64,000 nucleotides of DNA from Crambe crambe (Eukaryota; Porifera; Demospongiae; Poecilosclerida; Crambeidae): the NCBI GenBank assembly GCA_963924555.1, contig OZ004589.1, positions 7,378,001-7,442,000 of the forward strand, read 5' to 3'. The translations under genes were made by a program, and so were the position numbers. The notes under the pieces were generated by a model. The model was given only the letters and a program-made list of their open reading frames with translations, ran no database searches and was not told the DNA's origin. Shown here piece by piece: positions 1-16,700 of the stretch (position 1 is its first letter; every line of letters starts with the position of its first letter).

Positions 1-2577
1 TCCCCCAGATAATCTCCAAGCCAGAGCTATGATAGACATCATGCTTCACTTCAACTGGACCTATGTGTCAACTATTTACTCTCGCAACCCTTACGGAGAA
101 CCCGGGATCATTGCATTCCAGACATTAGCCAAAAGGAATGGGATATGCATTGACATTGATGAAGGCATTGAAGATGATTATACTGAAGCACAATTTGCAG
201 CACTGGCTCAACGACTCATTGACTCACAAGCAAATGTCGTGATAGTTTTCACTTCACAGGATAATGCTGAAGCACTCCTTGGTCACATTGCAAATTCTAC
301 ATCGGCTCATCGCTTTATATGGATAGCCAGTGATGCTTGGGCCCGCTCCATAAATGTCGTCCATCGCTTCAACAGTACAGCTGCTGGGTTATACGGCTTT
401 GCACCTCTCACTGATCATCTCAGCACATTTCAAGACTACTTCTCAAACCTTACCATCAACAGCAACAGGAGAAATCCCTGGTTTGAAGAATTTTACACTG
501 CTTTTGCCAATTGCACCTTGAATACAACATCAAATGTCGAACAACAGTGCGATCGGAATGCAAGTGTCACAGAGCAACTTCGGTATGAACAGGGAAATTT
601 CATTCCCCTTGTTGTCGATGCTGTTTACACATATGCTGTGGCCCTTCACAACTTCTTGAGTGAGAACTGCGAGCAACCAGTTCAATGGTCCAGAGAGAAT
701 AGGACTTGTCTGAATCAGTCCAGGTCGCTCACTGGCAGAGTTCTGCTGGAGTACATACAGCAAGTTGATTTCGATAGTCCCACAGGGAACAGGGTGCTGT
801 TTGATTCAGAAGGGAATGTGGAAGGGAGGTATGAGATCCTCAACTATCAGGCGGTGGACATGATAGGAGGAAGACATGAGTATGGATTTAAGAGAGTTGG
901 GATTTGGGACAGCTCCCTATCTAATGATACCGATCAAGAAGCGCTGACGCTTCAACCAGGAGTGAGACTCCAGTTTGGAGTGAATGAAGTCGGGCAGATA
1001 AACTACAGCATTCCTGAGTCTCAGTGCAGTCGGTGCAATCCTGGCCAGTATCGCCGATTGGTATTGTCTTCCTGTTGCGGGATTTGTGAGCCATGCCTAG
1101 GGAGGAACTATTCCAATGATACTCATGCATCACGCTGCAATATGTGTCCCCAAGAAAAGTGGGGTAATAATCCCCTGGAGGGAAGTAACCATTGCGTGGG
1201 GTTACAAGAAGAGTTTCTTCGGATCAATCACCCGTTCTCCATTATTATAATGATCATAGCTCTCATTGGACTGCTTGGTGTGGTCTTTACTAGCATTGTG
1301 TACGGTTTGTACTGGAAAACGCCAGTCGTAAAATCTTCTGGACGTGAACAGATGATTCTTTTGCTCATTGGAATAACACTTTGCTTCATCTCAGCATTCT
1401 TCTTCGTTTCTCCCCCCAGCCCTGCAATTTGTGGCATCCAAAGGTGGCTCTTGTGGACGTGCTTTGCTGTCATGTTTGGCGCTCTCCTTGTAAAAATTAT
1501 CCGTGTTGCTCGCATATTTCTCCGCAAGAAGAACATCTCCCGTCCTCGCTTTACCGAACCTCACTACCAGGTCCTCTTCACCTTCATCATCATCCTCATC
1601 CAATGGGTCATTATAGCCATATCATCTGGTGTTCAAGTCCCAGATGTTAGAAGGACTGAACGTCTAATTCCCGACACCCCTAACAACTTCCCGACTATTG
1701 TCCTGACGTGTGTGGGGGAGAAACTTGTCTTCTTGATTCTCTCCGTTGCCTACGAGACCATTTTGGTAATAGCTTGCACTATACTTGGAGGACTCAGCTT
1801 CTCTTACCCTGAAAACTTCAACGAGGCAAAGTATGTTGCTTTCTGCTCTCTCTGCATCTTGATCATTTGGATTGCCCTAATCATCACTTACTTTGCAACC
1901 CAGACCATGCAGGAGTTTCAAAATATCGCCATTTCCCTTGCAGTTGTGATGACCGGATATGCTGTCCTCCTCTGCCTCTTCAGTCACAAACTCTTCATCA
2001 TTCTCTTTCAACCAGACAGAAATGTCACAACCAAATTTAGCCATCATGGTACCAATGACCTCAGCACTGTTCCTAACTCTGGGGGTGGAGGAAAGAACAG
2101 ATGGAGTGTTACTCCTTCCATGGCCCTTGCCACACCCATCATGGATAGGAAGCAGGCAGAAGGTACGTTTATAGCTAATTATTAACTTTGCAGTAATTTC
2201 CCTCGGCATGACGGTGTGTCCCTTTCAATTAGGTTATTGATTTACATATTATAATTATATGTGTGAGAAGGAGAGAATGTTCTTGGAAGGAGCTTATATG
2301 GTTATGATCAGCTGGTTGCCATTTATTGCCTTCCTTCATGGTGATGAGATCAAGTTGTCATTGGCAACAGTGATCCCAAAGGAACTGAGAGCCCTGAGCT
2401 AATGTGAAAGGCAGCAGACATAGAGGCCATATTTAAAGCCTACGTATCTATACACCCACTACTCACTGAATCACACCAAATACAGTCTGAGGGTGATAAC
2501 CTGAGGTCTGTGATATATGCTTGACTCTTAATTATTAATATACTCTACACACTCAATCTGCCTAGCAGCTAGCTCAT

Positions 2578-2618
<41 letters not shown>

Positions 2619-2995
2619 CACACACAACTATTCTGAGTGTTTTATACTTCATCTCCCTCTATTCTCCTCCAGAAACTCAGAAGAAGAAGAAGAATGCTGG
2701 GCAAGTTGTGAGTAACCTGGTCGCAGTGTCACTGCACATGTCTAGCACCTCCAGTGACAATAGTGCAAGCAGTAATGCTCCCCTCCAACCCATACAGACC
2801 GCACCCCCTGCCCCCGTGAGTGCTAAAGAGGACCAAGACCAGCCTCTTGACTCCTCACAAGTTACACTTATAGTGGACGAAGCAAACAGTCCCCATCACC
2901 ACCACCAGCACCACCAGCTGCAAATCACCACCAAATCCAGAGATCAGACAACCACTAACAGCAAAGAAACTCCTGCAGTGCTAACAGAATTCTGA
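1..2995 (+). CDS. Metabotropic glutamate receptor-like class C GPCR, 5' partial
   Basis: The open frame enters the window at base 2 (PPDNLQARAM..., matching the mGluR ligand-binding domain) and runs through the C-terminal Venus-flytrap lobe. A Cys-rich NCD3G domain follows (about bases 1020-1200, paired CxxC and CC motifs). Seven hydrophobic segments follow at about bases 1235-2010, then an ILFQP motif after TM7 as in mGluRs. The binding-site Tyr context (PYGEPG) and the SDAW acid are retained. The frame stops at 2185, but a good donor lies after base 2162 (gtacgt). Splicing to 2673 (tcctccag) keeps frame and adds a Ser/Gln/His-rich cytoplasmic tail ending at 2995. Expected role: plasma-membrane amino-acid sensing through G proteins. 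The ligand cannot be told, because the N-terminal lobe is outside the window. GABA-B is less likely because that family lacks NCD3G. Confidence 0.88.
2577..2627 (+). repeat. (CA)n microsatellite in receptor intron
   Basis: An almost pure CA/AC run of about 40-50 bases lies inside the last intron (2163-2672) of the mGluR-like gene, 45 bases before the acceptor. It opens a spurious Met-Thr-His-Thr... reading frame that joins the true last exon. Confidence 0.9.
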
Positions 2996-3582
2996 CAGCT
3001 TAATCACAGGAAGTCTTGTTATTTTAGCAGCCAATAAGGCAACTGCTCCTTTAAACTTTTGTTATACACACTGTGTGATTTCATCATCATCACAAGCAAA
3101 TTAGATTTTCCAACACAACACATTCCAGTTGACAGTCACTTCTCCCCCCTATATATACTGTGTACTGACTGTGTGCTCATGTTGTGTAGTATATTATTAT
3201 CAACTCTCATTGAAACTGTTTAAAGAACATCTACATCTTTCTGCTTGACCTTTGCAGTCACAATCATGGTTTGTTTAGGCTGAAGAAGTCATTAACTTTA
3301 GAAATGGTATTTGCAGATGGTGCACTGCCCTGATTGTCATGGTTTAGGCATTATTGCCTTTTTAGTTATTGTAGTATTGTACATATGTTGACCAAATTTT
3401 TTAATGGGTAGTGTTGTTATTTGATGGATGGTATTGGATGGTATGTATTGGGTGTGTTATTGGGACAACTCAATTAGCACTAGCTACATACATACAAAGA
3501 AGTCTTGTAATGAGATGACTGTCTGCCGTTGTATGATTGAAGAAGAACAAACTAAATACTACAATTCTTAGCTCAATGTTTC
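2996..3582. other. Convergent intergenic spacer
   Basis: 587 bp between the stop of the mGluR-like gene (+) and the stop of the first P450 (-). It is AT-rich and should contain both 3' UTRs. I see no ORF, RNA gene or clear repeat. Confidence 0.6.
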
Positions 3583-6300
<2,718 letters not shown>

Positions 6301-6788
6301 CCTGTGAATTGATGGGTAGAAGAGTTCCAGCAGCAGTGGACAAGGGAGATGATGGAGAGGGGTAGGAGAGTCTTGGCAGCAGTGAAGATGGAGGGGGGTA
6401 GCTAGGAGTCTTGAAGATGGAGGGGGTAGGACAGTCTTGGCAGCAGTGGATTTGTTAGGAAAACGACATTATCTGAAGTTCTGAAGTCGTTTTTATATGT
6501 CTCTCTCTCAAGGATTGGGGGGAATCTACAGTATGCCTTGTCCTTTAATATGCTATAGGGTGACAGCTATTAACACACTCATAATAAGTGCTAATAGCTA
6601 TGGAAGTTTATACTCCAGAACCTTTCATCTTACCTGTCGTGCATGCAGTCTTAACTTTGACCGACTCCAAGCGGTGCTATAGCTTCTGTTTACCAATTAA
6701 CCTAACGAGCTACACCCATCCAGCCACACCCACCCAGCCATTAATAAGTTTTTGATTATGGACACACTAAAAATATAAAAAGCTCCTA
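6301..6788. other. Spacer between tandem P450 copies
   Basis: 488 bp. The part next to copy A (6330-6450) holds imperfect repeats of a G-rich unit, with AGTCTTGGCAGCAGTG present twice near 6370 and 6432. The rest is AT-rich with a CCACACCCA-rich patch at 6711-6740. It should hold the promoter of copy A and the 3' UTR of copy B. No ORF is convincing. Confidence 0.55.
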
Positions 6789-9067
<2,279 letters not shown>

Positions 9068-9228
9068 CCTATAAGGCTAGTCTCGCGAGACTACTAGAAG
9101 GCCTAGTTTATTATTTTACTGCAAACGAGCCACACCCATCTTTCTGATTTGATCTGGTAAAAGGTCGTCATTGGAGTACACGTGTGTACGTAGTGTGTGT
9201 ACGTGTGTGGCAGATTCTAGCTTTTTTT

Positions 9229-12200
9229 ATGGCAGCGGAATCGAGTGAAGCAGGGACTAGTGGAGATCCAGATTCAGGAGGGAAAGATGAGTTTTTACCT
9301 GGATTTCCAACTTTCAATGACTATTCTAAGGTATGAAATTTCTGGAATTGATTCTTTCATCCTCTCATACCACCTTTCCTCACGTGATCAGGCCCTTGTT
9401 TCCCAAGTGATGACAGCCACCAAGAGTGTGAGTGGGCTGCCTCAAGAAGGAGACGACTACGACTACTATGCTTCCTTCCCCAGTTACAAAACCTTTTGTT
9501 CTAAAATGGTGTCTCGTATAGATCGCATTGTTAGCAGGGTGATCCGTCACCAGCAGCTGCCCTGCTATTGGGGGGTGGAACAAGAGGGAACAGTCACAGA
9601 AGGCTCACTACTTGAGGAAAAATTGGAGACTCTTGTAGAAGCGAATGACATGTTATTGGAAAGAGCTGTGAGTTTTGCAGCTGAAAATCAAACAAAATCC
9701 TTTCTATCCTTTGGAACATTATGGGCTACTCTATAATATGTGTTAGTGTTAAGCCTCTTTCCTTCTGTCTAGAGTGTGCTACTGGATGAGGCGTCAGGGC
9801 TGAGGAAGAACATAGATCAGCCATTGGTATCGGGGAGTGTGCAGCAAGGTACAGCTGAAGTAGCTAGTTGGAACGTCAAGAGGGTGAGTGTGAAACCTTA
9901 AACACTAGTTTTCATGTTTGTTTGTTTATTTATCTATTTGTTTATTGTTGCTAGGATGGTGTGAGAAAGCAAATGGGAAAGTTTGGTATTATCCATTCTC
10001 GGAATGTGCCACGGCCACAGGTCCGATTCCAGGACCAAATAGACAACAGCAATTCTCCGTTCATACCTCGACTGAAAGAAAAGCCAAATGCCAAAGTCCC
10101 TTTACCAGATGGTGAGACAATGACTCTTATCTGAATCAAATGAATCATGTGATGATCATGTGACCTAGTATATGAGAGACTGGCCAACCCCACAAGTCTG
10201 AATGCCCTCATAGCCAATGCTAAGGAGTGGGCAGGGTCAGAAGCCTGGGCGATACACCCCTATCAGCATGAGCTGACAAATTTTGAACCCTGTCCCGAAC
10301 AGCTGGAAATGAAGGACCCACAGGTACTTATGATGTGTGGATCCTAAAGGGTGTTATCTTCATCATCATTGCTTTTTAGTTACCTGGTTCCAATGAAGAC
10401 ACACCCCTCACTCATGTCGACTCTTTGGAGAAGCTGGAGGCACTAAAGCGAGAATTAAAGAGTGTGAAGGAGTTTGCTATTGATTTGGAGGTATGACATA
10501 ATACACTGCCTTTCAAATTGACGACCCTGTACCTATCAATATCTTTAATGCCGTTTGTTTGACGACCCTGTACCCATTGTGTATCCATTTCCAGCACCAT
10601 TCCTACAGGACTTTCCTTGGCTTCACATGCTTGATGCAGATATCCACCCGTTTCCATGACTACTTGATAGACACTCTAGAACTTCGTCATCACATGCACA
10701 TTCTCCTCGACCCTTTCACTGACCCTGGCATCGTCAAGGTAACAGTGTACATTAATTTTAAATAGTACGTTTATGAGGGTACACCATTTTAGGTGATGCA
10801 TGGGGCAGAGTTTGACATAGTGTGGATGCAGAGAGATTTCGGACTGTACATAGTGAACATGTTTGACACAGGACAAGCAGGTCGAGTCTTGCAACTTCCT
10901 AAACTCTCTCTGTCCTTTCTCCTTCATTACTGTTGTGGAGTGCAAGCTGACAAGCAGTACCAACTGGCTGACTGGAGAATACGGTGAATAGCAGTATAAT
11001 TGCATTTTGTAAACTGGTCCTCCTTAGCTTTTCTTTACAAATCTATAATGGCTGGGATTCCAGGGTTCTCTTGATCGACCAATGTGGGCAGAACCCTGTG
11101 GAGTCTACAATGGGCAGCTAGGGGTCTGAATATCTGTTTGGTTTACGTGTCGACTGTTTTGGTTTTCATGGAATGCTTTAGGGTGATTTCCACCTGAAGC
11201 TAACCCTCAGATGTTGCTACTTAAACAATAACTCTATCCTTTTTCCCAATTATGGAGCAATATCTTTGAGTTCTCATTCCAGAACCCAAGCCTCACACCG
11301 TGCAAATGCTTTAGATCAATACCTTTCTTTGGATTTGTTTAAGTATAAACAGAGACAAATTGAGTTCTTGAATGTCTAATCTTCCTTTAATTGTGACCTA
11401 GAACCCAAATTTCTATGCAGCTGCTGGGTAGTAGAATTTTTTTCATGACCGATTTAAGTTTTAACAGTCAAAAATGAGTCTTGGCATCATGCTGAATGCT
11501 TAGATTCACATTTGAGTGTTTTTGGTCTCGTAAAATAATTAGCTTTTTTTCAGGTAAATTTTACAATTTAGTTTTTAATGATCCAAAGTGACGCATTAAG
11601 CTAGGAATTCTTTTCGTTTTCTAATAACAATTACTGCAAGTAGTCTAAAACCTTCTTTTTTTTTCTTCCCTCAGGCCTCTTCCTGAGGAGATGGTGCGTT
11701 ATGCACGTGAGGACACACACCACCTTCTCTACATTTATGACCGCATGAAGAATGAGTTGATCCGACGTAGTGACTCAAAGAACGACCGTCTGACTGAAGT
11801 CCTGAAACGGAGTAGAGACATCTGTCTCAAGTTGTACAAGAAACCAACTTCTTCAGATACAGACTATCTCAAGTTGTACTCCAAACACAAGAGAAAGTTT
11901 AACTCTCAGCAGGTGAGGCTTGTAATAGTGAGGGGGCAATCCTCTCTGTACTTTGACCTTTCTCTCCCCACCCATCCCCGCATTTATCTCTTCTTCCCTT
12001 CACCTTCTGTCCCCCCAGCTTCATTGCTTGCAGCTGGTGTTCACGTGGCGGGACCAATTGGCACGTCAGGAGGATGAGAGCACTGGATATGTCCTTCCAA
12101 ACCACATGCTCTTCCAGATAGCTGAAATCCTGCCGAGGGAAATGGGTGGGGTTTTAGCATGCTGTAACCCTGTTCCCACTCTGCTGCGTCAGCAACAGCA

Positions 12201-13375
12201 AGAAGTGTTCTTATTGATCCAGAAAGCTCGTGAATCTCCAATTACCAATGTGGTATTTTACCAAACAATAATTTTGTTGTTATTTCAATTAATGATGTCA
12301 TGATGATGTCATCAGCCACCTACCTTTCCTTCTCATGAAATCAAGACACAACAGGACCACTTTGTAGATGGGGGACTAACACAAAGAGTTACATCAGGAC
12401 AAGGTTCATACTAATCTTGTGTGTACTGAAGGTAACATTAAATTTTATTGCAGATGAGAACTCAGAGAAAGTGAGTCCAATCAAGATTACTGGTCCACCT
12501 GTAAAGGTGGCTGTACCCATAGCAACAGTGTTCAAGGCAAGGAAGATGAAGTCATAATGATCTTTATGTGAACTTTGATCTGTGTTCCCTCCCTCCCTTC
12601 CTTCCTCCAGCCTGACTCCTCTCCTCCACTGTCAGAGGACATTGTTCAAAAGTTGAAAAAAGTGAAACAATCTTTCCCAGACATCCTTGATCAGGTAAGA
12701 TACATGGTAGTTTACTAGTGGTATACTAGTAATTTCCTAGCTAGTTTACTAGCAGTTTGTGTGTGTACTGTTAGTTCCAAGAAGCTCAGGAAATGACTCC
12801 TGGGGAAGTGCTGATTCAGCAACAGCTAGCATACGAGGCTCTGGCTGCATTGAATAGAACAGTGTCTGACTCACTTCACCAACCAGATAAACCAGTTACA
12901 GTTGCCATGGATACTGAGGTCGCTGGTACTGGGAGTGAAGAGGTGGGGGGAAAAGGACGAGGGAAGAAGAGGTTATCTGTCCGGGAGATGGTGAGACCTT
13001 TAAGCACCCCGACTTACCCTTTACCTGATGTATGTGTAATAATTCTAATTGCAGGGGCAACAAGAATCCCCCCTTATTGAGAAGCCTGCTAAAAAGGTAC
13101 GTCTTTCTAGGGAGACACCGAGCAAGGGCGATTTTCAACCATTCCAGTATGAAGGGTCAAAGTACACTGATTTCACTCCAAGTGAGTTGAGATTGTTGTC
13201 ATGTGATTGTCATGTGATTTGATTATGTGTCAGGTGCTACTGCTCCTATGGAGGTATATGACCCACACTCCAGGGGAGGGCGTGGCAATGGCGGCCATGG
13301 GTCCGTCCCACGTTCAAGACTCAATCAGAAATCCTCTCACAAGTCACAGACTTACACATCTCACAGTAGGAGAGG

Positions 13376-13422
<47 letters not shown>

Positions 13423-13470
13423 TCTTCTTATTTTTACTTTTCTAGACAACCATCATGGCCTCGTCACTGA
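9229..13470 (+). CDS. EXOSC10: Exosome component 10 / Rrp6 3'-5' exoribonuclease
   Basis: Seventeen exons: 9229-9330, 9392-9667, 9773-9883, 9955-10111, 10169-10323, 10380-10490, 10595-10738, 10793-10983, 11675-11912, 12019-12249, 12316-12403, 12454-12536, 12611-12694, 12775-12990, 13055-13181, 13234-13378 and 13446-13470. They give 827 aa. Domains: PMC2NT N-terminus, DEDDY exonuclease, HRDC (exon 10), and a basic C-terminal tail ending QPSWPRH, like the vertebrate tail. The catalytic set is visible: the DLE pair at the exon 6/7 join, GAEFD, and YARED (YxxxD). The enzyme trims rRNA and snoRNA precursors and degrades nuclear RNA as part of the exosome. The intron after 12536 begins GC (AAG|gcaagg). 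The 691-bp intron 8 is unusually long for this gene. Confidence 0.96.
10984..11674 (+). other. Long intron 8 of EXOSC10 with a hairpin
   Basis: 691 bp, compared with 50-110 bp for the gene's other introns. A perfect 9-bp inverted repeat (CAGGGTTCT at 11061, AGAACCCTG at 11090) encloses a 20-base loop. The rest is AT-rich unique-looking sequence. I see no ORF or known RNA. Confidence 0.5.
13377..13424 (+). repeat. (GT)n(GA)n microsatellite in EXOSC10 intron 16
   Basis: A GT run passes directly into a GA run just after the donor of the last intron. The remaining intron is only about 20 bases. Confidence 0.9.
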
Positions 13471-13632
13471 GTAAACATTCAAGCTATCAGTTAAAATGTT
13501 TGATACTTCTCTCCCCCTCAATAATCATGACAAAGTCAACTGGTGCTTTGTATCTTGATGCATTCTCAAATTTTGTTGATGTATTTTGCAACATTTCTTA
13601 GAAGTGTTCTGATGGTGATTGAATGGATATAA

Positions 13633-13638
13633 AATAAA
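13633..13638 (+). terminator. Poly(A) signal of EXOSC10
   Basis: A canonical AATAAA sits about 163 bases past the EXOSC10 stop, on the coding strand, before the convergent ADAMTS-like stop. Confidence 0.6.
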
Positions 13639-13709
13639 GCTCTATAATAATATAATGTAGTGATGATGGTAATTAAGAAGGTGAGGTCTGGTGAGAGAGG
13701 ATGGATGGA

Positions 13710-16700
13710 TTAGTCACATTCCTGACAACAAGCAGTGATGAAGTATTGAAGAGTACAGACCCCATAGGACCGTACTACTAAATTACACAGAGTTCTTGTT
13801 TCAGTTGGTACACAGGATGGGGGAGGAGGGGGTGTAGTTGTTGGGGGAGAAGGGGGTGTGGTGGTTAGGGGCTGACTGGTAGTGCAGGCCTTGGTACAAG
13901 TCTTTTGTGTAACTGGAATGGAGTGTGTGGAACAGAACTGTGAAGGTAGCTGTGTCCCATTCCTGTGTTCACAGGTGGTGGTACGGAATTGATATCCCTG
14001 ATTGTTACACGTTCCATTACACTGGAATAGAGATAGAAAAGGGTTACAAAGGAACCTCTGAATAATGGACCCAGCCTTTTGTCCTTTGCGTGCAAGGTTT
14101 GTCCTCTATTGGACGGTTCCACTGTGACCTTGGAAGGTCACTTTGAAAGGGCTTACTCATAAACTGATCAAAGGAAAGGGATTTGTCATAGCTACAGACA
14201 CTTAACTGTATATGCTGTCATGAGTCACAATGAAAGACCTTCATTACAAACTTGTGACTCTTGTAGTTGTCATGTTGAAACCTGACACTAACAGAAGAAG
14301 CACTAGACCTCATTGAGGTGTTTCTAGTTAAGTGGCTAGGACAGCCTCCAACCACACTGATTCTTACCGAAATTTTACCAAAATTTTCAGAAATTTAGGC
14401 AAACTCATTTTATATTACAAATGGCTGAAAATACTGAAAGTCACAGTAAAAATACTGAAAATGGGACACTTTGTATTGATATCAAAGTTCATAGGTCGGA
14501 GGCACTGGATTACCACAATGTCACTGTCACTTGCTAGTCGAGGAACTAGTAGGGTTGAAAACTCACCTCACTCCATGGTGAAATGCTCCAATAGAAGTTG
14601 GAACAGGGTTCAGGGGCATGGCATATACCCTTGACATCTGGTTGGATGTCCCTTGGACACAAGTTATCTCTCACAAAAATGTTCCCCATGCCAAATCCCT
14701 TCCTCACATGTTCGCACTTCAATTGCCTCCTATGAGTGCCTTCCCCACATGTTACATTGCACTGGTTCCATTCTGATACCACCCATCTGTACTGGCACAA
14801 TTCCATACTGCATTCCCGTTCTGACATGGGCCTCCTTGAGGAATCACATTTTGTTCTGTCTTCTTCTTCTTCCACAATTCCTCCAGGAGATATTTTCCAA
14901 CAAGCCACGCCTCTTTCTTGTTGACCACGCCCACAATCAACATTGCAGGAGCCCCAGTCAGTGAAATTCCAAAAATACACTGGTCCACTCAAATTCTGGA
15001 CACTATCCTTGCGTAAGTTAAAGGTGAAGTTGATCCCATTATAACTCTGATTGGCCAGTATGTATACACCCACGCTTTCATCTATTGGTCCAGTGGTTTG
15101 AAGTGACTCCGCCCCATTCTGTAGATCTCTCTCGTATGTCCATAAGTTTCCTCCGAATGTGAAGGTTTTGCTGTGCTGGACTATGAACTTCTCGTTGAAG
15201 AGGTCACCGGACTCTGTTCCATGGAGGGCCAGGAAATTGCTGCGAGATGGCATGACCTCCTGAATATGAATATGGGTGGACCCAGCAGGGAGGGTCATGG
15301 CGAGGTAGTATCTATAACCTGGGTATGGAATAAATTGGGAATGAAATATAATATTGGGGATAGAATAGGAATAGATTTGGAATGGATTGGGAATGGTGGA
15401 ACAGGAATAGAAATGAATGGGAATGATGGAATAGGAATAGAAATTGGGAATGGAATGGAATGATTGAACAGGAATGGAAACTATGTGACCTTATGACCTA
15501 TAATACTTACGTCCTGGATTTTCTACTTGGTTGAAGGATCCTGCAACTCTCGTACAAGTGGTTCCATTCCCACACCACACACCGCACTCATCCCTCCTCG
15601 ACTCTGTTCCTAACTCCCCATCACAGCTGGTCGGTTTGCACTTCCCTGAGAGACACACCCCTTGGGATTGAGCAGAGTCGGTGAGACAAGGGGTACCGTT
15701 GGGAAGGTAGTTGAGGGTAGTGGTGGTCACAACTGACTGCTCTGCGTCCATGGGGATGCAGTGAGATATACAGACATCCAGACCCAAATGGATAATACGA
15801 TCTGTAAGGATTTGTTAATAAATTCTGTTCATTAGAGGAGAACTGAGAGTATTCATAATGCCACATAATAATTCCTCTAATAATATGAAGAAGCATACTG
15901 CACCACGTCACCACTCCAACACTTTGATATAGTTTTAATGTGATTAGTTGACCTGAAGAATGAGGTGGGGACCTCAGAGAACAGGAAGGTTCCATCACTC
16001 TTTCATGACTTAAAACATGAGAGAATGAAGGACTTGTTGCAAAATTATGTTATGTCAGAGTTTAATTGCTTAGAAGCATTAATTAGAGTCTGGCATCAGA
16101 ACAGTGAAACAATGAGAAGGGGATGGAGTTACTTGCTCACCTAAAGGGACTGCCTTCCACACGGAGTGTCGTGCATTTGGAGGATATAGCTCGCAGTACT
16201 GCTGACGGATGTCCCTCTCCTGACTGCAGGCGTGTTGGTTGCAAGTCCGATACTGACGCCTCTCTCCAAGACAATAGTGGCCCCCATTCTTAGGACTATA
16301 AGAATAATAATCAATACAACACTGTTACTATGGTAGCAGATAACCATGGTAATAGAAGAGCCAGGTATTTTTGGGGTAGGAATTGTCATCATTAATTAGT
16401 AGTGGGAGTATTAGGAAATAAATTATGCCACTAAAGTTTATTGTTAATAACTGGTAGCAACTGATTCATTACCAAGAAATCAATATGTATCTTTAACGTG
16501 AAATCTGATCAATTAGTGACCAATTAAGGACTCTCTGTGTGTGTCAATAATGAGCTTGAGGTGTGTGCAGTCATGGACCCAGAAGTTAACTATGTATTGG
16601 AATACTTTAATTAGCCCTTGCAGCATAATCCATAAGTCTATTCTATTAGGGCACAGCTGCTTGTTTCACAACAATGAAGTGGATAACTTAATAAGAGAGA

